Origin: Citrus sinensis
Lineage: Eukaryota; Streptophyta; Magnoliopsida; Sapindales; Rutaceae
Assembly: GCF_022201045.2 (NCBI RefSeq)
Contig: NC_068557.1
Coordinates: forward strand, 30,481,501-30,545,500
Length of the DNA stretch: 64,000 bases
Direction: 5' to 3'
Positions 1 to 11,742 of the stretch are shown in pieces; the first letter of the stretch is position 1; the number at the start of each line of letters is the position of its first letter. A program made the position numbers and the translations under genes. Under the pieces are notes generated by a model. The model was not told the DNA's origin. It did not search any database and saw nothing but the letters and a program-made list of their open reading frames with translations.

Positions 1-139
1 TTGGGTTTCCTTTAGGTTATGTTATGAGTTGTAACTTACACATATCACACATGACATGTTTACACTTTACATTTATTTTATTTATATATTTTTAGATTTA
101 ATTATTTTTTTAATTAAAATTACATTAAAAATATTTTTA

Positions 140-326
140 AAAAAAATTATGAGTTTGGTAAATATCCATACGGGTATCCATCATTTATTTAGCTAATATC
201 AAACTCAACTGTAATATAGTGCGAGTTTCAACTTCTAATATTAAATCCGTCTGTAACCCATAAAATCACCCACAGCAGACGAGTTTTGGCAGATTTGTAG
301 GTTTGTGGGTACCATTACTGTCCCTA
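140..326. mobile_element. Possible right end of a hAT-like MITE cut by the window edge
   Basis: The stretch is AT-rich with short GC patches and ends in a sequence whose reverse complement starts TAGGGACAGTAATGG. That resembles the TAGGG start of hAT-type ends such as the one at 32909. The partner end would lie outside the window, so neither inverted repeat nor target duplication can be tested. Confidence 0.25.
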
Positions 327-478
327 CTCAAAATCCTATAATAAATTGAATTAGAAAAAGAAAAAAAAAAAAAAGAAACAAGTGTTGCGAGACAGATGTC
401 GTTTATTTGACAGACTGCAAACTTTGAAGAAGATATAAATCGAAGTAGTTGGATTCGTAAACTAGAGCTTCATACGCA

Positions 479-832
479 ATGGCCGACCAGCAAAAGCCCA
501 AAACCTCAGAGAGCCTTTCGTCATCTGCGTCTAATTCTAAATTAAACCCAGAATCCGGCCATACAAGCACCAAATTCTCTAACCACAAGGTCCGGTACCC
601 GAACCCACCGGACGCAGCAAACCCGGACCCGGCAACACTCAGAGAGCAATGGAGGTTCGCAATCAAGCAGTATAGTAGATGGTACTCTCACGCGTGGGGT
701 ACTGCCATTTTCGCGGGTCTGTCGTTTTTTGCACTTGGGTGGATTGTGAAGGGGTCTAATCCTTTGCCCTCTTTCAAGGGTGATTCAAATGATGCCGCTT
801 CTCATGATAGTGATGGACATAAGGCAAAATGA
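479..832 (+). CDS. Small single-pass membrane protein, plant-conserved type, function not recognised
   Basis: A single-exon 117-residue protein. The start ATG is the first one after a plausible 5' leader. Residues 1-60 are hydrophilic and rich in Ser, Asn and Pro. Residues 60-75 are a charged-aromatic stretch (REQWRFAIKQYSRWYSHAWG), followed by one hydrophobic segment at about 74-90 (GTAIFAGLSFFALGWIV) and a short acidic, His-containing tail ending in KAK. The build suggests a tail-proximal one-TM protein, possibly of an organelle inner membrane, but that location is inference. Just after the stop, at 845, a GTAAGT donor-like site suggests an intron in the 3' untranslated region. I do not recognise a named family. 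Codon use and composition (GC-richer than the flanks) support a real gene. Confidence 0.7.
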   Translation: MADQQKPKTSESLSSSASNSKLNPESGHTSTKFSNHKVRYPNPPDAANPDPATLREQWRFAIKQYSRWYSHAWGTAIFAGLSFFALGWIVKGSNPLPSFKGDSNDAASHDSDGHKAK

Positions 833-2135
833 AGCTTGCTCGGCGTAAGTTCGATTTTGTGTTTCTGATTTACCATTCCAATTATTTAATTGCTGATTTT
901 ATTTGGTTTCCGAATTATTATTTGGGTTCTGGTCTTTGCTGTTACTCTAGTTGATTTCTGGTTGCTCTTGTTTGATTCTGTTATATTTGTGCTATCACAA
1001 AATCTTGTGAAATATTTAGTTGGCAATCTGCCCTTTAGACTGTTTGAAAGAAATAGAAGTGGTATGTGTCAATTCCAAGTCCAATTGACTACTTCTCGCC
1101 TCTTTCCTCCTTACAAGTGTAATTTGCTTCGCTAGGTTAAGCTCATTTTGAACAGCCAAGTGTCAATGAAAAGGTTTTTCATTTTTGTGAAGATGACATT
1201 AACACGATGCCCTTTAGATATGGTTTACTCCATTTGTATTCCTTACCTGAAGCTGAAGGTTTTGAGTCTCATTTGGGAATTACAATTGCACAACTTTTAT
1301 AGTAGGTCGGATTTCTGGTGTTGTTCTATGCCCCTTTGATGTCTACCACACAACTCCAAGTACATAAAAGGTTTAGTGATGCTTGGTTGGCATAACGAAA
1401 TGATTTTAAGAACTTCAAGGCCCGTATGGGGCTGCTGTGCTGCCTATTCAAGCTTTGTAGAATAGATCTTTAATAGGTGTTCGGGCTGGCAGGGCAGCGG
1501 TCCCAAGCGGTGCTTTAGAGGAGTTTTTCTCTCAGTTGTCTATTATGGCCAACCAACTTTTGGTGATGGACCTCTGAACTTCATGTAATTGAGATCTAAT
1601 CTATCCCGTCAGATTTAATTTTGTTTGTGAAGTTTAGTGCGTGGTTGGATAATTTGGATGATCTCTGAGATTTATTCTTTTCATCTGCTGCTTCTATTGT
1701 TAGCCCCAAAGATGGAGTATTCAGTCAAAGCTGCAAGTGGTATAGCCTGAAAAGGCTATCACTTCATCTCTCAGCTGATGTTGATTACTATTTTTCCCAG
1801 CATTAAATGAAAATCATTTTGAAACCACCTTGATGTAGTGGAGCTGCTATTGATGTAGATCCAGAACATCGAGCCAAAAAGGGAAAAAAGGGACTTGGAG
1901 GGTTGTAATTGTGTTTTACTTGGGTTGACTGTTGTTTTTTGGTTCATTTTTCTTTCCACTTTGTAAATTGACAGCCTTTGATGCTTCACTTCATTTCTGC
2001 CAGTGTCTGGAATTTTGTTTAAATGATTTATATTGAGCAAATGGCTTTTGCTTCCATTTTGATGCCTGTTCTTGTGTTCGCTTCTCATTTGGGTTATTCA
2101 GGATGGAATTATGGTTTGAACCCCAAAGGATTGAG
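833..2135. other. Downstream region of the small membrane-protein gene
   Basis: No coding gene is supported. A GTAAGT motif at 845-850 could be the donor of a 3'-UTR intron, so part of this T-rich stretch may be transcribed. Short open frames here are not preceded by promoter signals and match nothing I recognise. Confidence 0.4.
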
Positions 2136-2862
2136 TAGAGCTGGCAAAATTTGACACGACCCGATTACCCGACACGAACACGACATAAATAAATGGGTAT
2201 GGGTCGTCAAATTTAACACGATTATTAAATGGGTCGGGTCCGGGTCAACACGATTTTTTTCCGTGTCGGGTTTGGGTTAAAAGTTTTGACCCATTTACCC
2301 GATCAATGACCCGATTATATTTTCTATTTTAAAATAATTTACATATTCTTATAATTAAAACTCAAATATTAGAGATGATTTTCTTTTTTTTATTCTTTAA
2401 AAGGGTGAATATAAACACAATGTTTTATTTATAAAATTTTACATACATTTAGAGCTTCAATAGTGTAAATGTGTAAAAATTAATAGACATGTATATTTTA
2501 TAATATTGATATATAATATTTTATATATAATTAAAACCTCAATAGTGTAAATATGTAATATATTGGTAGATATGTATATTTTATAATATCGATAAATTAT
2601 GTATGTATGTATGTATGTATGTATGTATGTATTTATGTACATATGTATGTATGATAGTGTGTAAATATTTGATGTAATTTTTATTTAATATATAGATATT
2701 AAACGGGTTATTGGGTAACCCGATTATTTTTCCGTGTCGGGTTTGGGTCTCAATATTTTGACACGATTATTAAATGGGTCGGGTTTGGGTCGACCTAAAT
2801 TTGACACGACACGAAGCTGACACGACACGAACACGACCCGATGACCCGTTTTGCCAGCTCTA
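2136..2862. mobile_element. Non-autonomous DNA transposon (MITE, hAT-like) with long inverted ends
   Basis: The left end TAGAGCTGGCAAAA is matched by TTTTGCCAGCTCTA at the right end. The inverted similarity extends inward for well over 100 bp with repeated CACGACCCGA and CGGGTTTGGGT motifs. The middle is AT-rich and holds a GTAT microsatellite near 2598-2652. No transposase frame is present. The TAGAGCTGGC-type ends fit hAT-like MITEs of plants. The flanking 8-mers (ggattgag, gtgatgac) do not form a clean duplication, so the superfamily is inferred from ends only. Confidence 0.7.
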
Positions 2863-3796
2863 GTGATGACTGCTTATAGAGTCTGATGACCGACACTTCA
2901 ACAGGTTTTGGTGTACAGTGTATATCATAGTTTACCATTAAGTAATAAAGTTTTGTGAGTGAACAACGCTGGAAATATCATAGATGGAGTCAGAGGTTGG
3001 TTCTTAGCCTTCGAGCAGTTGTACCACTAATGAAATATGAGTTTTCTATCTTATTTCTTTGTTTATCAAAGTTTGCTAATTATGCAGTTACTTCACTTTC
3101 TTAAAAAGAAAAAAAAAATGAAATTTTGAAACGCACACTCAAATTGATAGATACATACAAACTCTCATTAGGAGGGTAATTCATCCATGACAGATTGAAG
3201 CTTGAAACGTCAAACTCTAGTGATAAATCGCAAAAGCAATTTTGCCTTCAATGCAGAAAGACTTAGAGAACGGCAATGCTTTAGTGTTGGACATGGATGC
3301 ATAAATCATTGGAAGCATAGGTGAAATAAAATGATAGCATTTATGGTCACGAGCATCAGGATTTTTTCCCTCCCGGATGCTAAGGCACTCTTCTATTAGA
3401 ATGTGAAACAGATGTAACAGACCGGAAAAACAGTATACAGTATACATAGTAGTGGAAAGTTATCTCTCCTCGTAGCATTAAAGTCAATCTTCATAATTTA
3501 CAACCCATGACAACAGTGTTGAGCTAAATCTACAGCAGTTGGGTGATTGATGTAAATGCACAAGATAGCATCTAGTTCAAACAGCATCAAAGAAAATAAA
3601 ATAAACCAGCTAAATATGTCGCAGATCCTAGATCATGGGCTGAAAACAGATTTCTTCTCTTCACTACCTAAAGTCACAAGTTCAAACAGTTCAAATTTGG
3701 TTAATACTTAGTCATGTACCAGGCAAACCTCTTATGGGATATGAACAGGGCGTGCAGAATGTCAAAGACAATATTCTTTCGGCCTTGCCTCATTAT
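2863..3796. other. Spacer and probable 3' UTR of the RABA1 gene
   Basis: AT-rich sequence without a supportable gene. The part next to 3797 is presumably the 3' untranslated region of the minus-strand RABA1 gene. Nothing else stands out. Confidence 0.4.
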
Positions 3797-5640
3797 TTAG
3801 TTTGAACAACATCCGACTTTCTTTACCGCTGATACGTCATCTTTAGTTCCAACATTGATTGTCTGTCCCTTGGGCAAAGCTGCTGGGTCATCTCCAATTT
3901 CGAGAGCCTTCCTGCTTACAACACGATAGATCTGGGTCAGCACCTCTGTGAATGCATTCTCCACATTCATGGACTCAAGGGCAGATGTTTCCATAAAAAA
4001 AGTGTTTTCTCGTTCTGCAAAAGCTGTGGCATCTTCAGTGGAAACTGCTCTCAGGTGGCGTAGATCTGCTTTGTTACCAACAAGCATGATCACAATGTTT
4101 GAATCTGTGTGATCTCGGAGCTCCTTCAGCCATCGCTCTACATTTTCAAATGTAACATGACGCGTGACATCATAGACCAGCAAAGCACCAACAGCCCCTC
4201 GATAGTATGCACTTGTGATTGCACGATACCTATTGCCCAAAAATATAAATAACCAAAAAAATTTAAAAAAAAACAGAGAATATTTTCAGAGCATCGTGAT
4301 CCAAGTCCCAAGAGGCAATTTCAAGCAATAGATCAAGATATTTCGAAAAGGCTGCTATTCCCAAACTAGGAAACTTTATTTTAAAATTTAAATTTATGGT
4401 AATCACATCATCCTAACTAATACAGTAAAGTTGTACCAAGGAAAGAAAGAAACAGAACTTAAAAGAGATTAACAAAGAAAATAGCGGCTGTATGAAGAGG
4501 CCTCCAACACCTATTTACTTAAGACATCAAGGTAAAGAAGAAGAAAAAATAAAAGGAAAAGGGGGCTAATAGCTGCATGTAAATGGGGATCATGAAGAAT
4601 CTATTAACTTTCTTTAAAGTAACTGATTCATTCGCATACTCAGTTACAAATAGAACACTATTGTCCTCATTCGATATCGAGATTGAGCAGTTATAACTTA
4701 AAAAGTTACAATACTAAAATATTTGATAAACACTAACTACTGTAAATTAAAAATTAAGTTGATTTAATTTACCACTTGTACAATAAAAAAACTATAATAT
4801 ATTTACTATTTTTGTCCAAATTATTCTTTAAAATTCATACTTATTACATAATATTAACTTTTATTTTATAAGTAAAATTTTTGTTTTCAATATCTGCAAG
4901 TTTTAAGCTATAACACCTCAATATCAAAACAGAGCCTAAATAGAAACCGAGAGAGGCCCAAAATATCACAACCACAAGATTCCCTGCGACTAATGGAATT
5001 CAATAACCGCTACTGGCATGCAAAAGCACCGCCCCCTCTTATTCTTTTCATTTCTGTTTCTGTAACAATGTCATAAGGAGAAACAGAGCTGACGGCATAA
5101 AAGAATGGGTTATATAATAAATGATGAGCATAAAGATAAAGAGGAATTATGAGGAGCAAATGCTGTACTTTTTTTCATCGAGAATTAAACTCTTTGTACA
5201 GAACAAATACCAAAAGAAAACAAACTTCATTAAGCAATTTCCTACGAAATGAGTGCAAAAATTTTTGCCTTTCAGCAAACTTTTGTACACAAATTTTGAC
5301 AAAAATAAGTCTATAAATGAATCCAATAAGAAGGCAATACAAAAATCAAGAAACAGAAAAATCCCAGATCCAAAACGAACGACGAACAAATTAAATAAAA
5401 TAAATCCACAAAAGAAAACCTTTCTTGGCCGGCGGTATCCCAAATCTGAGCCTTGACGATCTTATCATCACAACGGATACTCCGAGTAGCAAACTCGACG
5501 CCAATGGTGGACTTTGATTCGAGGCTAAACTCGTTGCGTGTGAACCTGGACAAAAGGTTCGATTTTCCGACGCCGGAGTCGCCGATCAAAACCACCTTGA
5601 ACAAATAATCATAGTCATCGTCCGCTCTGTACGCACCCAT
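3797..5640 (-). CDS. RABA1: Rab GTPase of the RABA1 (Rab11) subfamily
   Basis: Two exons, 5640-5420 and 4229-3797, join across a split Arg codon in the switch-2 motif (WDTAGQER) and give 217 residues, the usual length of the subfamily. Visible motifs are the P-loop GDSGVGKS at 20-27, switch 1 with STIGVEF, WDTAGQE at 67-73, the guanine-binding NKAD, ETSA, and the double-cysteine tail ending GCCSN, which is geranylgeranylated in this family. RABA1 proteins direct vesicles between trans-Golgi/recycling endosomes and the plasma membrane. Overall sequence is closest in my memory to RABA1f-like proteins; the exact paralogue letter is not certain. The 1190-bp intron carries an AT-rich stretch (about 4660-4920) that may be a degenerate MITE. 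The single intron position is typical for RABA genes. Confidence 0.95.
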
Positions 5641-8600
5641 TTCTCTTTTTGTTCTCTTATGTATTTGTATATTCCTTAATTAATTTTTTTGGGATTAGCA
5701 GATCATCTGACGCGAAAGAGATTTTAATAAATGCTTCTACAAAAAACGTAAAACACGAGCGGGTTTTGGGATTTAATAGTTTTTAGTGTCAAACGAGCAC
5801 GTTTTTGTTTCGTTTGTTTTCTTTGTTTCTACTTTGTAAATTGAAACGAGGGGTTTTTTTCGGCTTAACGAATACCTACAACGTTTGTTTGTCATCAACA
5901 TTTGTTATTTGCTAACTTTCTTTTTGTTATTTTGGTTATAATTTCTTTTCTTTATTTTGACAAAATAAAATAAATTTGTATTTTGTGGGTGGATCCGTGG
6001 CTCTGATTGCGTAAAATTTTCCAAGGATTTTTTAGATTTTGTGGGGCATCTATTTTGGTCTGCTCCAATGTGATGGAGAAAATTTAATTACCATATATTA
6101 GAAAAATTACCACAATTGCATTTTCAATTCATATGATATTTTCACTCACAATTCTTTCGTTGAGTTGACCAACACCTTTTCTTCTTAACTTTAAGACGGA
6201 GGATTCTAATTTTCTTATATTGTTATAAGAATTAATTTAGATAGTAATCTCCGCATATTATTGTTGATAAATGGAGGATTATAGTTTTCTTATATTATAT
6301 GTATGTATATTGTGGGCTTCTACAATAATTTTTCATTGTAAATTTCGGTTGAGTTAATAAATAAATTCATAAGACATTTTCAATTTTTAACCAATGAAAT
6401 ATCAAGTCACCATAGAATTATGAGGATGCAACATGTTAAGTAATTAAAATTGATCTTTTTTTGATAAAATTAAAAACAAATAAAGTATATAAAATTATTT
6501 TTTTAATCTTTTTTTAACTTGCGTAAATTATAAATTCATCATCGAGAAAATGCAGGACGGGCCAAATTAACGTCGTTTAACAGGCCAGTCCATGTAAATT
6601 TTAACAAGCCCAACATTAAATGGGCCAACTGCTTATAATCCAAATATTGTTTCAACCATGCTTGCGTGAACTTGGATTTTAAGGTTTCTACTGGCGGTAC
6701 TCATAAGGTTTCTTGAAAAAAAAAAAAAAAAAAAAATCTCTAAGCTGGAAAGAAAAATTTTTAGGGTTATATATCCCTTGTTTATATTTCATTCTGTGAA
6801 ATAAGAAATATTCGATTTTATTTATTATAATCAAGCTTGATCTCGTCCCTATGTTTTGGCAACTACATAAAGGAGGTATTCATCAAACATACTCATACAA
6901 GTCCAGAGAAAGTCTTCAATTTTTTATAACTATATGTATAGCCTTTTATAAATGTCGCAAGTTAAAATTTTAGTAAAAAAGAATTATCAAGATCACCCAA
7001 ATGTTTTTTTCTTAGAAGATGAATATACGCAATTTGTTAAAATTAGTAACTATATATTTCACATTTTCAGTATTTACTAATAAATAAATACCATGTTGTT
7101 TGAGGTAAAATTCTTTGGGGTAACTTTTGAGACATTGAGAGAAGTTAAATGAAATAAATGTTTACAATAAAAAGTTATTGAATGCCAGCTTAATGTTTGA
7201 GTGATATAGTCTTAAAGTGCTTCCAAGCACATGCAGCGGTATTCAAAATTTCAAATAATGGATGAAGTGACTGGTGATGAAGCCCAGATGAAGAGGGAGT
7301 AAAACAATCACATCACATTGGCTGTTGGAATTATCAAATCCCCTCAAGAGATGAAAATGCACCAGTATGCACATGCTACGCAAACTCAGAACGCTAGATC
7401 AAAAAGCCACTGGTTTAATTTATCAATCAAGTATATGTGTGTGTGTATACATGCACTTTGGTTTTCCCATTTATGAATTATTCAACATCGATTCTTCTCG
7501 AACCATTTATTCAACAATTGCCATGATTAGCATACGTGATGGTTCATGCAAAAGACAGTGCTTTTTTTAAGAGTGATTGACGTACGTAGAGAGGGGAATT
7601 TTTGCAGGCATGTATCATGTTTCTGAATCGCTTTGTCAAATCCAACTCCACAGTATAATACTGTTCTCATTATTTTGCACGTCAAAAATCTGCATCACTG
7701 AACCAAATTGGACCGAGGCAGCAAATTAAATCCTCTTTTTACTTTTTTTTTTTTTGTTAATACTGATTAATCATCATATTACTGTATTACACAGATATTT
7801 ACAACAACTGATATTGTAGCAGAGATATTACACTGATATTTACAATCAGATATACATGATTGAGACTTATATTATTACATTAAATTCTATGAAGTACATA
7901 CCCAGACAAATAACCCCTCACAAAAGAGGATGTCCATACTCTACTTACATTTCATAAAAGAGAAAAATTTTTAAATATAAAAAATATTTAACCCCATAAT
8001 ATTTTTGTAGGGGCTAAAACCACTGCTCTCACAAACAGCAGCCCACTACTTCGGTCAAGGCCGACGTGGCCTCTTTTTACTTTTAAAGTCGCTATAAATG
8101 ATTTTTTTTGTGCGCTCCCATCATTAATTCGCAGGTCAAAATCAAGTTTTTTTATTAATTGTTTTCCGAAAGCAGATCAACATCAAGTTTAACCATTGCT
8201 TTTTGTTTGCGAAATACATTTCTAACACTCTACTTCTGGTCTGATTTCGGATTCGTAACACGTGTAATGAATGGGTTTTTAAACTTTTAGGAAACCCCAA
8301 GTTACATTTGTAGATGAACAAAAATTAATATATAAAACCTTGTATCATTGTGGATGTACCCTAAATGAAACCCTAGTTTCGGGTTCAATTTTACATGTGT
8401 TATTTTGATTTATCATATCGGAAAAAGCTAATCAATTTGCACATTCGAGAGACTTCAAAACGGTCAATTTTACCCTTAGCCATAGGTAAAGAGTAGCCCC
8501 TCGATTTCTTGAGGGCATGAGGTGGCTGCTTCAAGTGAAAGTTGAGAAGAAAATAAACGTTTAAAATCAACTAGTTTCTTCAAATACAAGCAAGCAATAT

Positions 8601-9285
8601 TGAACCTGGCAGAATTTAAGAGAATGATATTACCTCAGTTGCATGTGAGTTCACACACTAACCGGCCGGAAACAGTAATTACTAATTACTGATTACTTCA
8701 ATCATACACATGTATTCCAATTAAATCACTTCTTATATCATTGTGGATTATCAATTATCGAACCTTTATCGTTATCGCGCATATGGTAAAGCAAGAGTAC
8801 AATGAAGGATATGTAATATATATGGCTTTAACAAGAAAGAAAGTACATTCGTCCACGAGTTTTCAAAAGAACCCATAACATAGAGTAGTACTGATCATTA
8901 GCTGAAAGTCTAAAAAGTCTAATGCAAACCCTAAGAGAAAGAAAGTAGAGAATGAAAGCAAGACAAGCACAAGACCCCTAGTCTTCTCAGCTTCCAAACT
9001 TTCAAAGCTTCCATGCAACTAAATCTGCAACCCAAGAAAAGTTAAGCATTAACAATCTACTAAATTAGTAACCAAAACCTTTACAGTTCATATACAACAA
9101 GTAATTAAGAGCATTATTAATGTGCACATTCAAAGTCAACAATTGGCAACAAAACTACAATTTCGATGACAACATCTAAATGATTCCATGTTAACCAATA
9201 AGTCGAAACTTTCAACCACGTATAGTTTTCAATATTAAATATGCATATATATAATAAATAGAGATTAACCAATAAGTTGAAGGGT
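5641..9285. other. Long AT-rich spacer between RABA1 and WOX9-like genes
   Basis: It contains the RABA1 promoter side (5641 onward) and the WOX 3' side (up to 9285). A poly-A run sits at about 6717-6736 and T-rich runs near 7740-7756. I found no gene, RNA gene or clear transposon in it. Confidence 0.5.
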
Positions 9286-11029
9286 TTAAATTGATACATT
9301 TACGAATGAAGAAGGGCTAAACGTGCGCACCAGATAGTAAAATGCGCCATGATTGAGAGACTGAAGGGTGACACCCCACTCATTGGTAAGAACAGGCTGA
9401 CCAGAGGAGTTAATCAAGACAGCATCTTCACCAAAAGCCTCACGAACATTGAAGGGCCCGGCAACTACCTCAAAGGCTACATCATTGATAAACACCGTTG
9501 ATCTTGCCGCACCACCGTGGCCCACGACTGGATCTGATTCCTCAACACCAGCCCCTACAAAACAATTTAACTTCTTCATTTTATGTGTGTGTGATATAAT
9601 TAAGCAAAGACACAGACCCAAACTCACTCACTAGTCTATCAGAAGACCAGCCATGCATACGTCCATCTAGACAAATGATCGCAATTTGTGGGTCCAAAAA
9701 AGATAAGACATACCCTCATAATTACTCATATGTGGATGTGACAAACAAAAAATTTGATACATCAACATCAATCACATCCATGAATTGTCAGTGACCATAC
9801 TTGTAGATCATGTATTATTATTAACAAGGACAAATATATAGTATACCCGTTGCCCTAACTTTGTATTTATTTGAATAAATACTACATATGTTATAACTTA
9901 AAAGGGTTTGGTTTTGTGAAGTAGTAGATTTAAAATTCATACCTTGAATTGGATTGATAGTAGATGGAACAGTAACAGTTGTTGTGGGAAGTGGAGGAGG
10001 AGCAATACTGAGAATACTAGGAACAGTAGTGGCAGCGTAATTACTAAGCTGCTGTGGTTGAATCTTCCATATTGTGTCTTCTTGTTCTTTCTTTGTAGCT
10101 CCATGGTTCATTATTTCACTGAGTAAAAGACTAGTGCATGGCCCAATTAGCTGCTGTTGATTAACCTGAACAACATTGGGGAGCTCCGAGAAGCCAAATC
10201 CTTGTCCTCCTTCTCCGGTCTGTTGAATCGGTAAGAAAAAGGGTTCGGTCAAGAACTCGTTATGAGTCTGAAAGCAGGTTTGGTTGACCGACCCTGTAGG
10301 AGAATTGGACACATCGATAACATTTGGAGAACTCAAAGAGAGTCTCTTGATAGATCCTGTAGTGGGTGAAGATTTCTCGGATGAGGAAGAAGAAGAGGAA
10401 GGAGCGGTTATGGTAGTGGCAACGGAAGTGATCATTTGATTGGTTTGCTGGGATTGTTGTTGCTTTGAGTTTTGGATGTGGCGGAGCTTGTGTTTGCTTC
10501 TTGATTTTCTGTTTTGGAACCAGTAAAAGACGTTGGCGTCACCAACTTGCCCATACTCTTGCAATTGAGCCCTGATTCTTCTTATCTCGTCCCTTGGAGG
10601 ATTCACCATGCCAGAGTTGAAAATTGATTCCAGTATGCGAATTTGCTCAGGTTTTGGGTTCCACCTCGGCTTTGGCTCTGGGCTGCGTTCTTCACATCCG
10701 GGAACTGTTGCAAAATTAAGACCGCCGGATCATTGGGAGGGGAAAAAGAAAATTGACAAGAACAAGAGTGAGTGAGTGAGTGAGTGTGTGTTTATATTTA
10801 TAAGGATAGTAATTAATTACAAAAAGAATAATTTGAAGAGCGTGATTAACTGTTAGTCGGTTCTGAAACTGCAAATGTACATATGATCACCTGTGGTGTA
10901 AGAGGGTCTGTGGTTACCATTAGACATGAGAGATGATGAGTTGACGTCACGCTGCTGCCATTGGTGGTGGTGAGTGTTGTAGGGCTTGGATTTGAACATG
11001 CTAGGCCAGTTTCTGTTTGATGAAGCCAT
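9286..11029 (-). CDS. WOX9: WUSCHEL-related homeobox transcription factor, WOX8/WOX9 (STIMPY) type
   Basis: Three exons, 11029-10891, 10704-9943 and 9554-9286, splice with GT-AG junctions into a 389-residue frame. The N-terminus [16 protein letters not shown] is the signature start of WOX8/WOX9 proteins. The plant-type homeodomain spans about residues 58-122 with the recognition-helix core [17 protein letters not shown] Gln/Ser/Thr-rich linker follows, and exon 3 carries the conserved C-terminal block ([28 protein letters not shown]). In Arabidopsis WOX8/9 control early embryo patterning and meristem growth. The start chosen is the only ATG; codons upstream open in frame only from TTG. The last residues after HGAFYYLV differ from what I recall of homologues, so the 3' end could be longer or spliced differently. 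A CT/AT microsatellite lies about 620 bp upstream. Confidence 0.93.
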
Positions 11030-11644
11030 GATGATGATGATGATGCAAGCCAAAAATCTAAGCTAGATATTCAAGTAACCAATAATTAACCAAAGAGAAA
11101 ACAACAACAAAGGAACCCTTTTGCTTTGCTCTAGTTTTTGGTATTGTGTAATCCTCTATGCTGACATAACATCTCTTCTTATAGCCTCCTCACCTACCCC
11201 TGCGTTCATATTTTTTAAATAAACAAATTAAAAAATGAATTAAAAAATCATTTTACAAACTAAATATAAAACACAGAAAAAAGAAACCTACAACAGGAAT
11301 CCTCTGTGGAAAGATAAACAAGGAAAGCAAAATAAATAAATAAAATAAAAACGGGAAGATGGAAAATACAGTCCCATCCCTATGCTTACAATTTAGCATT
11401 AAAACTGAAATACTTCAATTCTACTCAAAAGTACAAGCTCTGGCTAATTCCCCCGGACGAGAAGCAAAGAAAAGGATGAAAAGAATACGTGCTTGTGCTT
11501 AAATAGAATCTTCATCAGGGTTGACAGAGAAGAGCTCTTAATGCAAAAGATAAAAGACTAGTTTTTGTAACTCCAAAGTGGTGTTAGTGGAGAGGAGAGA
11601 GGGTGGGGTTCTGTAAGCTTTATAGAAATGGGCTGTTCTGATCA

Positions 11645-11648
<4 letters not shown>

Positions 11649-11740
<92 letters not shown>
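11649..11740. repeat. Compound microsatellite (CT)21(AT)25 upstream of the WOX9-like gene
   Basis: A pure CT run at about 11649-11690 passes directly into a pure AT run at 11691-11740. Read on the gene's strand it is a GA tract 620-660 bp upstream of the start codon, so it lies in the promoter or leader region. Confidence 0.95.

Positions 11741-11742
<2 letters not shown>

Noticed and set aside
2128-2870. An 8-bp target duplication for the MITE at 2136-2862
   Set aside because: The flanks ggattgag and gtgatgac share only half their bases, so no duplication is claimed.
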